From the NCBI GenBank assembly GCA_003244145.1, contig QHBM01000086.1, positions 1 to 35,116 on the forward strand: a DNA stretch of 35,116 bases. Direction: 5' to 3'. Of this stretch, positions 6,133 through 15,146 are shown one piece after another. Within the stretch, counting starts at the first letter, position 1. Each line of letters opens with the position of its first letter. Position numbers and translations under genes: made by a program. The notes under the pieces are model-generated. The model saw only the letters and a program-made list of their open reading frames with translations. It searched no databases and was not told the origin of the DNA. This DNA comes from Chthoniobacterales bacterium (GTDB lineage: Bacteria; Verrucomicrobiota; Verrucomicrobiia; Chthoniobacterales; UBA10450).

Positions 6133-8784
6133 CTACTTCTTGTAGAATGGAACTTCTGGCAGGATTGGAGGTTCTATGATGTCTTCGGATTCTTCCAGCT
6201 CTTCGGTGGAGTTCACCGCCTGGCCACCCGGGTTAACCAGGCGCGCGGTAACAAAAATAATGAGATTCCGCTTCACGTGTTGATCCACATTCGTGCGGAA
6301 AAGGCGGCCGATGATGGGAATGTCGCCAATAATCGGCGTGCGGTCTTCTGTCTTCTGCACATCTTCTCGCATCAGGCCTCCCAGGACGACGGTTTGCCCA
6401 TCCCACACACTCACGCTCGTGTTCACTTTGCGGCTGCTGAAGATCGGCTGGTTGATGACGTTTGGCGTTAGGACATTGACCCTGGTCAAGCCAAGGCCGT
6501 TCGTGCTCGTCGTTTGAATTGGACTTCCGTAGTTGATGAAGCCTTCGAATTCCACCACCTGAGGCACAAGGTTGAGATCAATGGTAATGCCATCAGGACC
6601 GACCACGGGTTCGACTTCCAGCGTGACACCAGTGTTTCGCGTTTCGAAAGCAGTCGGCGTCGTTGGCGTCACCGGGAAAGCGCTGGCCGTCACAAAACGC
6701 GTCAGGTCTATCGTGGGCAGTTGGCTGTTGTCCACCGTATCGCTCCGGAAAGTTTGCGGAATCTGCGGAGGTTGAAACTGCGTGGGGTAGCGAAATTCCC
6801 GCACGATTTCGATCATCGCCCGCTGCCCGCTCTTGGTGGTGACGCGCGGCGCGGAAAGCAGGTCGACGCCCTTCTTTTGGTTGAGGGCCCGGATCACGAC
6901 CTGGAACTGCGGGTTCGTTAGCAATCCGCCTATTCCGAGAATCCCGGGCGTCAGGAATTGGCCGGCGCTCGTTCCGCTCAGAAGTGAATCGATGGCATTC
7001 CCGGAGATCGCCAAATTCCCACTTCGATTTCCGGCGGTGATTGGATTCGTTCCGTTAGTCGAAAAAGGGTAATCAATCTGGTTTAGGGTGGCGCCTGTCC
7101 CCGAGGTGCCGCCGGTGCCCTTGATTTCTCCGCTCCCCTGCAGGCTGAACGGCCCGAGCAGCCAGTCGAAGCCCAGGGCTTTGAGATTATTCTGGGTAAT
7201 CTCAACAAACTTCGCCTCGATCTCCACCTGCTTTGGACCGGAGATGTTTGCCTGCTCCACGATCGCATCGACCAGCTCCAGGTTGTCGGCGGTGTTGCGA
7301 ACAATCAGCCGGCTGCTTTGCGGAAGAAAATTCGCGCTCGAGCCCGGGACGGTGAAGGAGACGCCCTGATTCTCCAGGAATTCCTTCGCGCCTTCGCGAT
7401 TCACGAGCAGACGACCGCCCGTCGTTTCCTGCGTGTCTTTCCCGGTGCCGTTCGCCGGCGGTTTCGCCGCCGTGGGATTCAACGGCGACATATTTGCGTT
7501 CAGTGTTCCGCTAATAAATCCAGGCGGGACCCGATACTGTTTGGTCAGCAGATCGTTGCTCTGCTCACTCAGCGGAATAATCGAAACGGCGTAGGGCTCG
7601 ATCTTCACTTTGAGTCCGGCCTGGCTCGCGATGTAGCGCAACGCTTCTCCGAGTGGAATCTCATTGAGCGTGATCGTGATCCGCGCGTCCGACGTTGAAA
7701 TGGCTGGGGCCGGTGGGACCGCGGCGGGAATCGGCGGCACGACGGTCGGCGCAGTCTCCGGCGAAGCGCCCGGGACGGGTGAAGTGGTGGGGGCTACGAA
7801 CGTTGTCGTCGTGCTCGTGGTAGAAACAGTTTCGGAATGCGTGCCGAGCGCGTTCACACGCAGGACGATGTCCACGCCTTTGCGGCCATCCGCGCCGGGA
7901 TCGTTGGCCGCCGCTTGTTGCCGCAAAAACTCGATCGCTTCACGGAGGCTCGCGTCGCGAAATTCGATCCGCGGGATGATGATCGTGTTTAGTTTGTTGG
8001 TAATGCGCGCCGTGCCGGTCGCGTCCTTGGTGAAAGCGTCGGTGATCGTGCCGACGGTCTCTCCATATTTCTTGACTGGCTCTTCCCAACCTTTCTGCAC
8101 CTGCCAGAGCTGGCGCGAACGCGTTTCGTTGTAGGCTTCCTCGCCGTAATGCGTCTTGGTCAGGTTGATCTTCTCCTGGCCGCGCCGCGCCGCGACATTG
8201 TAAGGATCTAGATTGAGGACCTGCTCGTATTTCTTAAAGGCGAGATCGTACCGCCCGCTGTTGTAATAGCCGTCCGCTTCGCTCAGGAATTTTTTTACCT
8301 CTTCGACTTTGGTGAGGAATTTCGGACCGACCGTTCGGTTAACGAAACCGGGCTCTTGGAGCCGGGCCAGCATTTCCAGGGCGGGCCGGTAATTCGGATC
8401 GTAACGATCGACCAGCATCTCGCGGCAGAGCCCTTCGGCTTCGGCGTATTTTCCCTGCGCGATTTTTTGTTCGGCCAGTTTGATTCCACTGGCGCAGAAT
8501 CCGGCGACCGCCTCGTCATGCGCCCGGCCGCTCACAACCGCGTCGGGTAAATTACTTAAGGCGATGCGAAACTCCTCGTGCGCGACCGCGTAATTTTTCT
8601 CGGCCATGGCAGCCTGGGCGCGCCCGAGCGCCGCACCGCCGCGCGGGAGCGCCGCTTCCCGCCGGGCCGCTTCGCGAGCGGCGACGTGATTGACATTCTG
8701 AGCGAAACTACTCCCGCAAAGCCACACCAGGAAGACGGCGGCGAGAGCGAGAAAAATAATGCAACGGCAGGAGGGGTTTGTCAT
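6133..8784 (-). CDS. Amuc_1098-type pilus secretin (outer-membrane channel)
   Basis: 883 residues. A signal peptide (IIFLALAAVFLVWLCGSSFA) is followed by a helical, tetratricopeptide-like region (about residues 40-210; KYAEAEGLCREMLVD, AFKKYEQVLNLDPYNVAARRG). Next come STN/N-type domains (IRRIEFRDASLREAIEFLRQ-like and ITITLNEIPLGEALRYIASQ), separated by Thr/Pro-rich linkers. The C-terminal secretin domain (about 520-860) has the family words VEIEAKFVEIT, LLSAPRVTTKSGQRA, GVTLEVEPVVGPDG, VSVWDGQTVVLGGLMRED and TPIIGDIPIIGRLFR. Secretins form the ring in the outer membrane through which pili or secreted proteins pass. The N-terminal TPR part and the neighbouring genes match the Amuc_1098 family of Verrucomicrobiota rather than a classical PilQ or GspD. 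It lies 20 bp after the Amuc_1099-like gene. Confidence 0.93.
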   Translation of the reverse strand: MTNPSCRCIIFLALAAVFLVWLCGSSFAQNVNHVAAREAARREAALPRGGAALGRAQAAMAEKNYAVAHEEFRIALSNLPDAVVSGRAHDEAVAGFCASGIKLAEQKIAQGKYAEAEGLCREMLVDRYDPNYRPALEMLARLQEPGFVNRTVGPKFLTKVEEVKKFLSEADGYYNSGRYDLAFKKYEQVLNLDPYNVAARRGQEKINLTKTHYGEEAYNETRSRQLWQVQKGWEEPVKKYGETVGTITDAFTKDATGTARITNKLNTIIIPRIEFRDASLREAIEFLRQQAAANDPGADGRKGVDIVLRVNALGTHSETVSTTSTTTTFVAPTTSPVPGASPETAPTVVPPIPAAVPPAPAISTSDARITITLNEIPLGEALRYIASQAGLKVKIEPYAVSIIPLSEQSNDLLTKQYRVPPGFISGTLNANMSPLNPTAAKPPANGTGKDTQETTGGRLLVNREGAKEFLENQGVSFTVPGSSANFLPQSSRLIVRNTADNLELVDAIVEQANISGPKQVEIEAKFVEITQNNLKALGFDWLLGPFSLQGSGEIKGTGGTSGTGATLNQIDYPFSTNGTNPITAGNRSGNLAISGNAIDSLLSGTSAGQFLTPGILGIGGLLTNPQFQVVIRALNQKKGVDLLSAPRVTTKSGQRAMIEIVREFRYPTQFQPPQIPQTFRSDTVDNSQLPTIDLTRFVTASAFPVTPTTPTAFETRNTGVTLEVEPVVGPDGITIDLNLVPQVVEFEGFINYGSPIQTTSTNGLGLTRVNVLTPNVINQPIFSSRKVNTSVSVWDGQTVVLGGLMREDVQKTEDRTPIIGDIPIIGRLFRTNVDQHVKRNLIIFVTARLVNPGGQAVNSTEELEESEDIIEPPILPEVPFYKK

Positions 8785-8804
8785 GGAGAGATACCACAGA
8801 GGGG

Positions 8805-9746
8805 TTAGGGGATGAAGAGGCCAACTTCGATCGGTTCATTTGGGTTTTGCGTGTTGACGATGACCGCTTTGGCGGGCTGAACGTCCACTAACTTATACTT
8901 GATCTGCTCTTCCGGTTTCAATGAAACTTTTTGGTCCTTTTTCACCGCGAATTCCCGGCGTTCGCCCCACGTGTAAACAAAGTTCGCCACCGATTCCGGC
9001 GAGATCATGATCTTCTCCTTCACCAGGCTGAGCTGCTCGTGCGTCTCCTGATTCTCCAGGGTCAGCTCCGACAAATCGATGCTAGTGCCGTACTTGTTCG
9101 GTTCGTGTTTCTCGGAGAATTTCACGATCTTGAATTTCGTCCCGCGAATCGTGTCGCCGATTTTTAGAAATTGCGTGGGCTCCTTCAGGTCGCTGGTGTT
9201 GAGGGCGAAGGTGTCGTCCACCCACGAGGCGAAAACGAGGCGAAACGGCTCCTGCGCGAACGATTTCAGTTTCAGCTTCGCGAGAAACGCCGGATGCGAA
9301 TTTTTGTCCGTCGGGTTGGTGTGGTTCTCCCATTCCTCGAGATTAGTGAAGCCGTCGGCGTCGGCGTCCTGGGTGAGGACATCGGCATCGGCGATGGGCA
9401 AACCGAACTGTTCCAGCCACTCGTTAGGCACGGGCGGATGGACTTCGGTGGTTTGCAATGTCGCCGGCAGACCGTTGGCGCCGATGAAATGTTTGTCGGG
9501 AACGAAAAGCCCGGAGCGCCCGCCTGCGACCCATTGCACCGGCTCGCGCAACTTCTCTGCCGCCTGCGCGGTCTCGACCGCTTTCGGCGGCGGCACGACA
9601 GGCTTCTTCACCGGAGAAGTCTGAAGACCGGAAAAGTTTTCGGCGAACTGCGAGGCGTTGCGGATGATGAGCAGCGCGGAAACAAACAAAAACAGCGCAG
9701 CCACCAGCACCGCGACGCGATCGTAATGGGAGCGGATCCAGGTCAA
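8805..9746 (-). CDS. Amuc_1099-type pilus-like system protein
   Basis: 313 residues. One N-terminal membrane anchor (VAVLVAALFLFVSALLII) is followed by a linker and two periplasmic beta-rich domains. In between (about residues 125-150) is an acidic motif, DADADGFTNLEEWENHTNP, of the thrombospondin type 3 / EF-hand calcium kind. This suggests calcium steadies the fold. The order in the operon and the anchor-plus-periplasmic layout identify the family. Its start overlaps the stop of the Amuc_1100-like gene by four bases (ATGA at 9743-9746), which points to coupled translation. The role is probably as an inner-membrane/periplasmic part of the pilus-like machine; the biochemical function is not known. 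Confidence 0.85.
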   Translation of the reverse strand: MTWIRSHYDRVAVLVAALFLFVSALLIIRNASQFAENFSGLQTSPVKKPVVPPPKAVETAQAAEKLREPVQWVAGGRSGLFVPDKHFIGANGLPATLQTTEVHPPVPNEWLEQFGLPIADADVLTQDADADGFTNLEEWENHTNPTDKNSHPAFLAKLKLKSFAQEPFRLVFASWVDDTFALNTSDLKEPTQFLKIGDTIRGTKFKIVKFSEKHEPNKYGTSIDLSELTLENQETHEQLSLVKEKIMISPESVANFVYTWGERREFAVKKDQKVSLKPEEQIKYKLVDVQPAKAVIVNTQNPNEPIEVGLFIP

Positions 9747-10663
9747 AACGTGAACCTCACAATCTCGATTTTCGCGGAGGTCTCGATGTGCTCGTTGCCG
9801 ACGATGAAGTTCAACGCCGCTGCCGGCGTTGGCTTTGCTCCGGGCGAACCGGCCGGAGATGGATTCACCGCGGTCGTGCTGGTCGCGTCCGCCGCGCCCT
9901 CACGCGGAGGCCCTTTGTCTTTCTCGTTTCGCACATGCAAAAGCCGAACGATGAAGAACTGCTGGCTTGCGCCCGCGATTTGATTCAACGCTCTTCGCGC
10001 GGCCGCCGGCGTGGAAACAAAAGTCGCCTCGACCACGCTGCGTTCGAGAAGCTTCGGCCCCGCCGCCACCGCCGGTCCAGTTTTTGGCGCGGCCGTCGTT
10101 GCACTCGACGTCGCCCCGCCTCCGCTCTCTTCCGGCAACGGCGTCCGACGCAGCGACGTGAGCGCGTCCACCCGCGCGTCGATCAAAGTGTTCAAGAGCC
10201 ACTCCACCTGCGTGAGTTCCTGGCCGAGCAAAGGCGCGGCCTCGGTCCGGGGAAGCGCCGAGGCAAATTCATCGAACCCGAGATAGAATTTGTCGGGAAG
10301 CTTCACCTTGTTCGCGCGCGCTTTCTCGCCCACCGCGTTCATGGCCACGCGCAAGCGTCCCTGAAATTCATTCGGCGCCAGCGGCGGCGCGGGCAGGACG
10401 CGCATCTTCAGTTCGTCTTTCAATTTGGCCAGCGCACCGGCGTAATCCTCCGCGTGCGCCTTCATCTTGCGCACATTTTCTTCGCTGGGATACGGCGTGA
10501 GCCGCTCGAGTCGATTCAACTCGGCCACGGTCTGGTTCAATCGCGTCGTTGCCTCATCCGCATCGGACTTGGCGCTGAACACAAACCAGACAGCGCCGAG
10601 CGTGCAGACACCGAGCGCGATAAAAAAATATCCAAGAAAGCGATTTTGCCGGAACCAGTTCAT
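9743..10663 (-). CDS. Amuc_1100-type pilus-like protein
   Basis: 306 residues. A short N-terminal tail is followed by one membrane segment (FLGYFFIALGVCTLGAVWFVFSA). A long helix (DADEATTRLNQTVAELNRLERL) likely forms a coiled coil, and two small alpha/beta domains follow, joined by a low-complexity Ala/Thr/Gly/Pro stretch. This is the layout of PilO-like inner-membrane assembly proteins and of Amuc_1100, the Akkermansia protein known for interacting with host TLR2. The identification rests on layout and position between the PilM-like and Amuc_1099-like genes; overall residue identity to Amuc_1100 cannot be judged here. It overlaps both neighbours by four bases (10660-10663 and 9743-9746). Confidence 0.85.
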   Translation of the reverse strand: MNWFRQNRFLGYFFIALGVCTLGAVWFVFSAKSDADEATTRLNQTVAELNRLERLTPYPSEENVRKMKAHAEDYAGALAKLKDELKMRVLPAPPLAPNEFQGRLRVAMNAVGEKARANKVKLPDKFYLGFDEFASALPRTEAAPLLGQELTQVEWLLNTLIDARVDALTSLRRTPLPEESGGGATSSATTAAPKTGPAVAAGPKLLERSVVEATFVSTPAAARRALNQIAGASQQFFIVRLLHVRNEKDKGPPREGAADATSTTAVNPSPAGSPGAKPTPAAALNFIVGNEHIETSAKIEIVRFTF

Positions 10664-12414
10664 GGCAGCTTCACCGGTTTGCGGAGATCGAGCCGCAGCT
10701 CATAGGGGTAAGCCCATTCCGTGTTGTTCGGCGTGGTGGGCTTGATCACTTTCGCCTGGTTGTTCGGATCGATCGTGAACCAGGGCGATCCGAGAAGGTT
10801 CCGGAAATAATCGACCACCACTTCCTGTTGCTTGGGATTAAACAGGTAGAGACCGCGCACCAGAATCCCGTCGATCGCCGGTTCCGTCGGGGTCGCGCCG
10901 GGACGCGGAGGCGGCGCAGTGGGAGCGGGCGTCACGCCGGCGCGCAACGCGGGAACTTCCGGCCCGCCCAGCGGTTTTCCGCCCGAAGTCGCCACCAGTT
11001 CCGTGATCCAAATATCTTCCTTCGGCAATCGTGTGTTCAGGTCGTCCACAACCCCGAGCCAAAAGCCGCGATCGTTGATCGCCTCGATCAGCGGCGCGGC
11101 CAGGGTGTCGAGCGATGCAGTCTGTTTTCGCACCTGGGCCATTTGCGAATCGATCCGGCGTAGCGCATCGACTCCTTTTTCGAGATGCTCGACGGCCTGA
11201 TCTTCTACGCGCGCCGCCTGCCAGTAGTAAGCGCCCCAGGCGATGAGACCGAGAACGAAGCAAGCCGCGGCCAGAACGAAGAAGGGCCGGCGCCGTTCCA
11301 GTTGCTGCCGGCGCACCACGCTTTCCGGCCGCAGATTCAATTCCATCGGGCAGGTGGTCGCGTTGCGCAGAGCCAGGCCCACCAGTTCGCCGAGAAGATG
11401 AGCCGATCGCGCCACTTCTGTTGTCTCCACCGCCGGGCTCACCGCCACGTTGCGCAGCGGATTGAAGAACTCGATCGGCAACTGGAGTTTCTCCTGGAAA
11501 AATTCACGCATGTAGGGCGTGCTCGCGCTGCCGCCACACAGGAACGCGCGCTCCGGCGCCAGCCCTTGCTGCTGTGAACGGTAGTGGCTGATCGAGCGCA
11601 TTAACTCCGCATGGAGCCGCGTCATGGTGCCGCGAACGATCTTGGAAACCCGCGCCACTTCCGGATCCGCCGGCTCGGCATACGCGCCGCCCAGGCTAAC
11701 GAAGCCGTCCCGTTTTTTTCGAAACTCCGCCGCGCCGATTGGTTCGCCGAATTCTTTCGCGATCGCGGAGGAGATCGAGGCGCCGCCGAGCGCGACGCTG
11801 CGCGAGAAAACTTTTCCCGGCTCGATGAAAAGCAGATTGGTCGTGCGCGCGCCGATATCGACCAGGAGCGAGCAGCCGGGCAGGTCGCTGTAGCTGTAAC
11901 GAAAGGCGTTGTAGAGCGCCATCGTCGCGACGCAAACAATGTTGGTGCGCAGCCCCGCGCTTTCCACGGCGGCGTTGACGGATTCGAGCAGGTCCGCCTT
12001 GATCGCGACAAGCACGACCTGGATTTGCTCGTCGGCGCCGCCGCCCCCCACCAGTTGATAATCCCAAACGACTTCATCGATAGGGAACGGCACATTCTGC
12101 TGGGCCTCGAAGGCAATGATGCGCTCGATTTTTTCTTCCTCGACCGCGGGCAATTTCACGAAACGGGCGAAGACCGATTGCGCGGCCGTGGCGTAGTTGA
12201 CCGGACCGGGCTTGAGATAAAGCTCGTGCATGATCTCGCGCAGCGCCGCGGCGATCTGGGCGTTGCGCGCACTCTCGTTCGAAGAATCAGACAGGATTTC
12301 GCGCAAGCGGTAGCCATTCAGGACGAGGCCGCCGTTGGTTTGGGCGTGGAATTCCGCGAGACCCACGGTGTGCGAACCGAGGTTCAGACTAAGAATGCGC
12401 GTCACAGCAGCCAT
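10660..12414 (-). CDS. Amuc_1101-type PilM-like ATPase fold fused to a PilN-like part
   Basis: 584 residues from the ATG at 12414. Upstream in-frame starts are rejected because they would overlap the previous gene by more than 100 bp and encode unlikely sequence. The N-terminal 350 residues have the actin/FtsA-type fold of PilM: ILSLNLGSHTVGLAEF (phosphate loop 1), LVDIGARTTNLLFIEPG (loop 2) and AFLCGGSASTPYMREF (adenosine motif). One membrane segment follows (PFFVLAAACFVLGLIAWGAYYW, about residue 345). The periplasmic part of about 200 residues has a heptad-like helix (AVEHLEKGVDALRRIDSQMAQVRK) as in PilN. So PilM and PilN functions, usually two proteins, appear joined in one chain. It begins eight bases after the Amuc_1102-like gene. 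Confidence 0.88.
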   Translation of the reverse strand: MAAVTRILSLNLGSHTVGLAEFHAQTNGGLVLNGYRLREILSDSSNESARNAQIAAALREIMHELYLKPGPVNYATAAQSVFARFVKLPAVEEEKIERIIAFEAQQNVPFPIDEVVWDYQLVGGGGADEQIQVVLVAIKADLLESVNAAVESAGLRTNIVCVATMALYNAFRYSYSDLPGCSLLVDIGARTTNLLFIEPGKVFSRSVALGGASISSAIAKEFGEPIGAAEFRKKRDGFVSLGGAYAEPADPEVARVSKIVRGTMTRLHAELMRSISHYRSQQQGLAPERAFLCGGSASTPYMREFFQEKLQLPIEFFNPLRNVAVSPAVETTEVARSAHLLGELVGLALRNATTCPMELNLRPESVVRRQQLERRRPFFVLAAACFVLGLIAWGAYYWQAARVEDQAVEHLEKGVDALRRIDSQMAQVRKQTASLDTLAAPLIEAINDRGFWLGVVDDLNTRLPKEDIWITELVATSGGKPLGGPEVPALRAGVTPAPTAPPPRPGATPTEPAIDGILVRGLYLFNPKQQEVVVDYFRNLLGSPWFTIDPNNQAKVIKPTTPNNTEWAYPYELRLDLRKPVKLP

Positions 12415-12422
12415 GATGAGAT

Positions 12423-12995
12423 TTAGCGGCCGGGTGTTTTGATCTGCTCGTAGCGGTCCCAGTAAAGCGGCGCGAACGGCGTTTCGTTCTTGTTCAAAAC
12501 GAAACCGGCCACATGCGGCAGGCCGGCATACCATTGGCCGGGCGTGCGCTGAAGACTCTGCTCATCCTTGATCGCGCCCTGCTGCACGATTTGCACCGCG
12601 ATGTTTTGGATCGCGTTGAGTGTGACCACGCTTTTGCCAAGAAAACGAGCCAACGTCCGCGGCGAGACATACATGACCGAGCGATTCTCGCGGCCGGCGG
12701 GCACATTCACGTGGGTCACTTCGCCTGTGAGCAATTTGCCATTGATCAGAATGAAATATTTGAAGGTCAGCTCGTCGGTGAACTCCGGCGTCGCGGTAAA
12801 CTCCACTTCCACTTCGAGCCAGCGATTCTGCTGGTTCGTCTGGTATTGTTGCGCGCCGGTGTAGGTAAACTGCGGCGTCGAGATCAGGTTCTTGGTGATT
12901 TTCGTGAGCTGAAATTCCGCTCGCGTCTGCGCTGGTGCGACCGCAGGCAACAAGAACAGCAGCACCAGCAGATGAAACGCTCGGATGTATTTCAT
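12423..12995 (-). CDS. Amuc_1102-type pilus-like protein, first gene of the operon
   Basis: 190 residues from the ATG at 12995; an upstream in-frame start (13058) would put 21 charged residues before a good signal peptide (IRAFHLLVLLFLLPAVAPA). The mature part is beta-rich, with RWLEVEVEFTATPEFTDELT, FKYFILINGKLLTGEVTHVN and SVMYVSPRTLARFLGK, ending with LPHVAGFVLNKNETPFAPLYW. The domain has no known catalytic motif and is taken to be a periplasmic or surface part of the complex. It leads the five-gene core 12995 to 6133 in the order 1102-1101-1100-1099-1098. The 240 bp upstream, facing the plus-strand gene at 13236, should hold the promoter, but no clear sigma-70 boxes were found. Confidence 0.85.
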   Translation of the reverse strand: MKYIRAFHLLVLLFLLPAVAPAQTRAEFQLTKITKNLISTPQFTYTGAQQYQTNQQNRWLEVEVEFTATPEFTDELTFKYFILINGKLLTGEVTHVNVPAGRENRSVMYVSPRTLARFLGKSVVTLNAIQNIAVQIVQQGAIKDEQSLQRTPGQWYAGLPHVAGFVLNKNETPFAPLYWDRYEQIKTPGR

Positions 12996-13235
12996 GCGAA
13001 AGGTCCGCTTTCGCTCAGGCAATCGTGCGGACGCGTCAAGAATTCCACGATTCGACAATTCGACGCCAGCCTAAACGCGCAAAAGTTAGCGACCCTCGCG
13101 CATCCTGGCTTCCACGTTCAATGCAACTTCCGGGGATGGTGGATCCTAATTCGGTACCCTTCGACTACCGCACTCTATTGCACGCGAATCTTTACACTAG
13201 TTGGTAAGTTGGCCAGCTTCGAAGGAAGCAGCATC

Positions 13236-13352
13236 ATGTTGAGCGCCGCAAACTCCAATCTTCCGGAGAAGTCTATCTTCATGTGCTATCGGCGTCTCGA
13301 TTCCGAAGACGGTTGGGCTGCGCAAGCGCTCGCGAGTGCCGACAATTCATGA
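13236..13352 (+). pseudogene. Truncated TIR-domain start
   Basis: A 38-residue frame starts at the ATG at 13236, with GAAGGAAG about 10 bases upstream. Its [20 protein letters not shown] closely follows the opening of TIR domains (xxFISYRRxDS-x-AxxL). It stops at TGA 13350-13352, well before the rest of the about 130-residue TIR fold, so it can only be a remnant or a very short peptide. The stop overlaps the ATG of the next gene (ATGA at 13349). The stretch may be the left part of a deleted TIR gene whose ribosome-binding site now feeds the alarmone-hydrolase gene by coupled translation. Confidence 0.45.
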
Positions 13353-14143
13353 GTGAGAGCAAATATGCCGACGATGTTTGTCCGCACTGCGGGGGTGAAC
13401 TTGATTTCCTTGGAAAGGATACTCACACTGGAACTGAGTGGCGGGAATACCGGTGCAAGAGCTGCGAAAAATTGGTCGACATAAGCAGGGGGACAGCCCT
13501 GTGGCAAGTGTTGAGCGATGCTCGAGAAGAAGCGAAGGAACAGCAGCGCAAAGCCTCGGCAAATGAGCCGGTCGCCCCGATGAGTCCACCCACTAGGGGA
13601 GCCGACACCGACGCGGCCATGCTGCTCGCCGCACTCCGATTCGCGGCGCAGAAACACAGCCGGCAGCGGCGCAAGGATGCGGACGCCACGCCTTACATCA
13701 ATCATCCCATCGCGGTCGCGGATGTTTTGGCCCGCGTCGGCGGAGTGACGGATTTAGCGACCCTGAGGGCAGCCCTTCTCCACGACACGATCGAAGATAC
13801 AGAAACCACTTCGGAAGAATTGGAACAACGCTTTGGGGAAGAAGTGCACCTGCTAGTTGAAGAACTTACCGACGACAAGACTTTGCCCAAGGAGGAGCGG
13901 AAGCGGTTGCAGATTGAGCACGCGCCGTCCCTATCGCGGCGCGCGAAGGAGATCAAGATTGCCGACAAGATTTGTAATCTGGGCGACATCACGCTGGCCC
14001 AGCCCCTAGATTGGCCCATGCAACGCAAGCGCGATTACCTTGATTGGGCTGAGAGAGTCGTGGCTGGATGCCGCGGTTGCTCTCCGTCGCTCGAAGATCT
14101 TTTCGACTCGGTCTTGAGAGAGAAGAGAGAGATCGTTCGATGA
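13349..14143 (+). CDS. Zinc-ribbon plus HD-domain small alarmone hydrolase (MESH1-like)
   Basis: 264 residues from the ATG at 13349. Residues 1-45 are a zinc ribbon (C11-P-H-C14 and C36-K-S-C39), and residues 50-85 are a charged helical linker. From residue 90 on is an HD hydrolase of the RelA/SpoT-type class. All metal and catalytic positions are present: H119, H145-D146, E149-D150, D207 and N211. Their spacing agrees with that remembered for human MESH1 (H35, H61-D62, E65-D66, D122, N126). There is no synthetase domain, so the expected reaction is removal of pyrophosphate from (p)ppGpp (or phosphate from NADPH, as in MESH1). The zinc ribbon in front is unusual for this class. An in-frame upstream ATG (13283) is unlikely because the added residues are arginine-rich and overlap the TIR-like frame. 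Confidence 0.85.
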   Translation: MSESKYADDVCPHCGGELDFLGKDTHTGTEWREYRCKSCEKLVDISRGTALWQVLSDAREEAKEQQRKASANEPVAPMSPPTRGADTDAAMLLAALRFAAQKHSRQRRKDADATPYINHPIAVADVLARVGGVTDLATLRAALLHDTIEDTETTSEELEQRFGEEVHLLVEELTDDKTLPKEERKRLQIEHAPSLSRRAKEIKIADKICNLGDITLAQPLDWPMQRKRDYLDWAERVVAGCRGCSPSLEDLFDSVLREKREIVR

Positions 14144-14156
14144 CGCTAGTGGCAGC

Positions 14157-15137
14157 TTACCCCTCGAACCGCTCGCCCAATTCCCCACGCTCGAGACAGC
14201 CGCGGAAGTATTCGATCGTCTTGACGATGCCTTCCTCGAAACGGACGCGCGGCTCCCAATCCAAAACTTTGCGGGCCCGCGTGATGTCGGGTTGACGGAC
14301 TTTCGGATCGTCCACCGGCAACGGTTTGTATTCGATCTCCGATTTCGTTCCCGTGATCCGAATGATCTCTTCCGCAAACTGCTTGATCGTCATCTCGCGC
14401 GGGTTCCCGATGTTTACCGGCTCGTGAAAATCGCTCATGGCCAGCCGGAAAATCCCGTCGATTAGATCCGAGACGAAACAAAACGATCGCGTCTGCGAGC
14501 CATCGCCGAAAATAGTCAACGGCGTTCCGCCCAGCGCCTGCCCGATGAACGCCGGCACCACGCGCCCGTCGCGCAACCGCATCCGCGGCCCATAGGTGTT
14601 AAAGATGCGGACGATCTTGGTGTCCATCCCGTGAAAGCGGTGATAGGCCATCGTCATCGCCTCGGCGAAACGTTTTGCCTCATCGTAAACGCCGCGCGGG
14701 CCGATCGGGTTCACGTTGCCCCAGTAATCTTCCGTCTGCGGATGGACGAGCGGATCGCCATAACATTCCGAGGTGGAAGCGAGGAGGAAAGTCGCCTTCT
14801 TCGCCTTAGCCAGGCCGAGCGCGTTATGGGTGCCGAGCGCGCCGACCTTTAAGGTCGGGATCGGCAGCTCGAGATAATCGATCGGGCTGGCCGGCGACGC
14901 GAAATGGAAAACGTAATCGACCGCGTCTTCGACGAGAATGTAACTCGAGACGTTGCTCTTGATGAATCGGAAATTCTCGTTGCCGCCGAGGTGCGCGATG
15001 TTCGCCGGGTTCCCCGTGACGAGGTTATCGATCGCGATGACGCGATGGCCCTCCGTCAGCAGCCGGTCGGTCAGGTGCGACCCGAGAAACCCCGCGCCAC
15101 CCGTGACGACTGAAACCTTTTTCGAACGCGAAGGCAT
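14157..15137 (-). CDS. UDP-glucuronate decarboxylase (UDP-xylose synthase)
   Basis: 326 residues, an extended short-chain dehydrogenase. It makes UDP-xylose from UDP-glucuronate with bound NAD+ for capsule or LPS-like polymers. Visible features are the Rossmann loop GGAGFLG (residues 13-19), [12 protein letters not shown], which is nearly diagnostic of this enzyme, the catalytic STSECYGDP and YDEAKR (Y-x-x-x-K, about residue 150), and [18 protein letters not shown]. The length is normal. It faces the HD-domain gene end to end (14143/14157). Copies of its first 37 codons and upstream region recur at 18010-18170, so this locus has been partly duplicated. Confidence 0.93.
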   Translation of the reverse strand: MPSRSKKVSVVTGGAGFLGSHLTDRLLTEGHRVIAIDNLVTGNPANIAHLGGNENFRFIKSNVSSYILVEDAVDYVFHFASPASPIDYLELPIPTLKVGALGTHNALGLAKAKKATFLLASTSECYGDPLVHPQTEDYWGNVNPIGPRGVYDEAKRFAEAMTMAYHRFHGMDTKIVRIFNTYGPRMRLRDGRVVPAFIGQALGGTPLTIFGDGSQTRSFCFVSDLIDGIFRLAMSDFHEPVNIGNPREMTIKQFAEEIIRITGTKSEIEYKPLPVDDPKVRQPDITRARKVLDWEPRVRFEEGIVKTIEYFRGCLERGELGERFEG

Positions 15138-15146
15138 GCTCCGGTG

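Noticed and set aside
9788-10705. 305-residue plus-strand frame
   Set aside because: Antisense to the Amuc_1100-like gene, very rich in Arg, with no fold or motif.
11611-12426. 271-residue plus-strand frame
   Set aside because: Mirror of the PilM-like gene; Arg/Asp/Gly-rich composition typical of antisense frames in G+C-rich DNA.
13283-13348. Upstream in-frame extension of the alarmone hydrolase
   Set aside because: The added residues are Arg-rich and overlap the better TIR-like frame; the ATG at 13349 gives a clean zinc-ribbon start.
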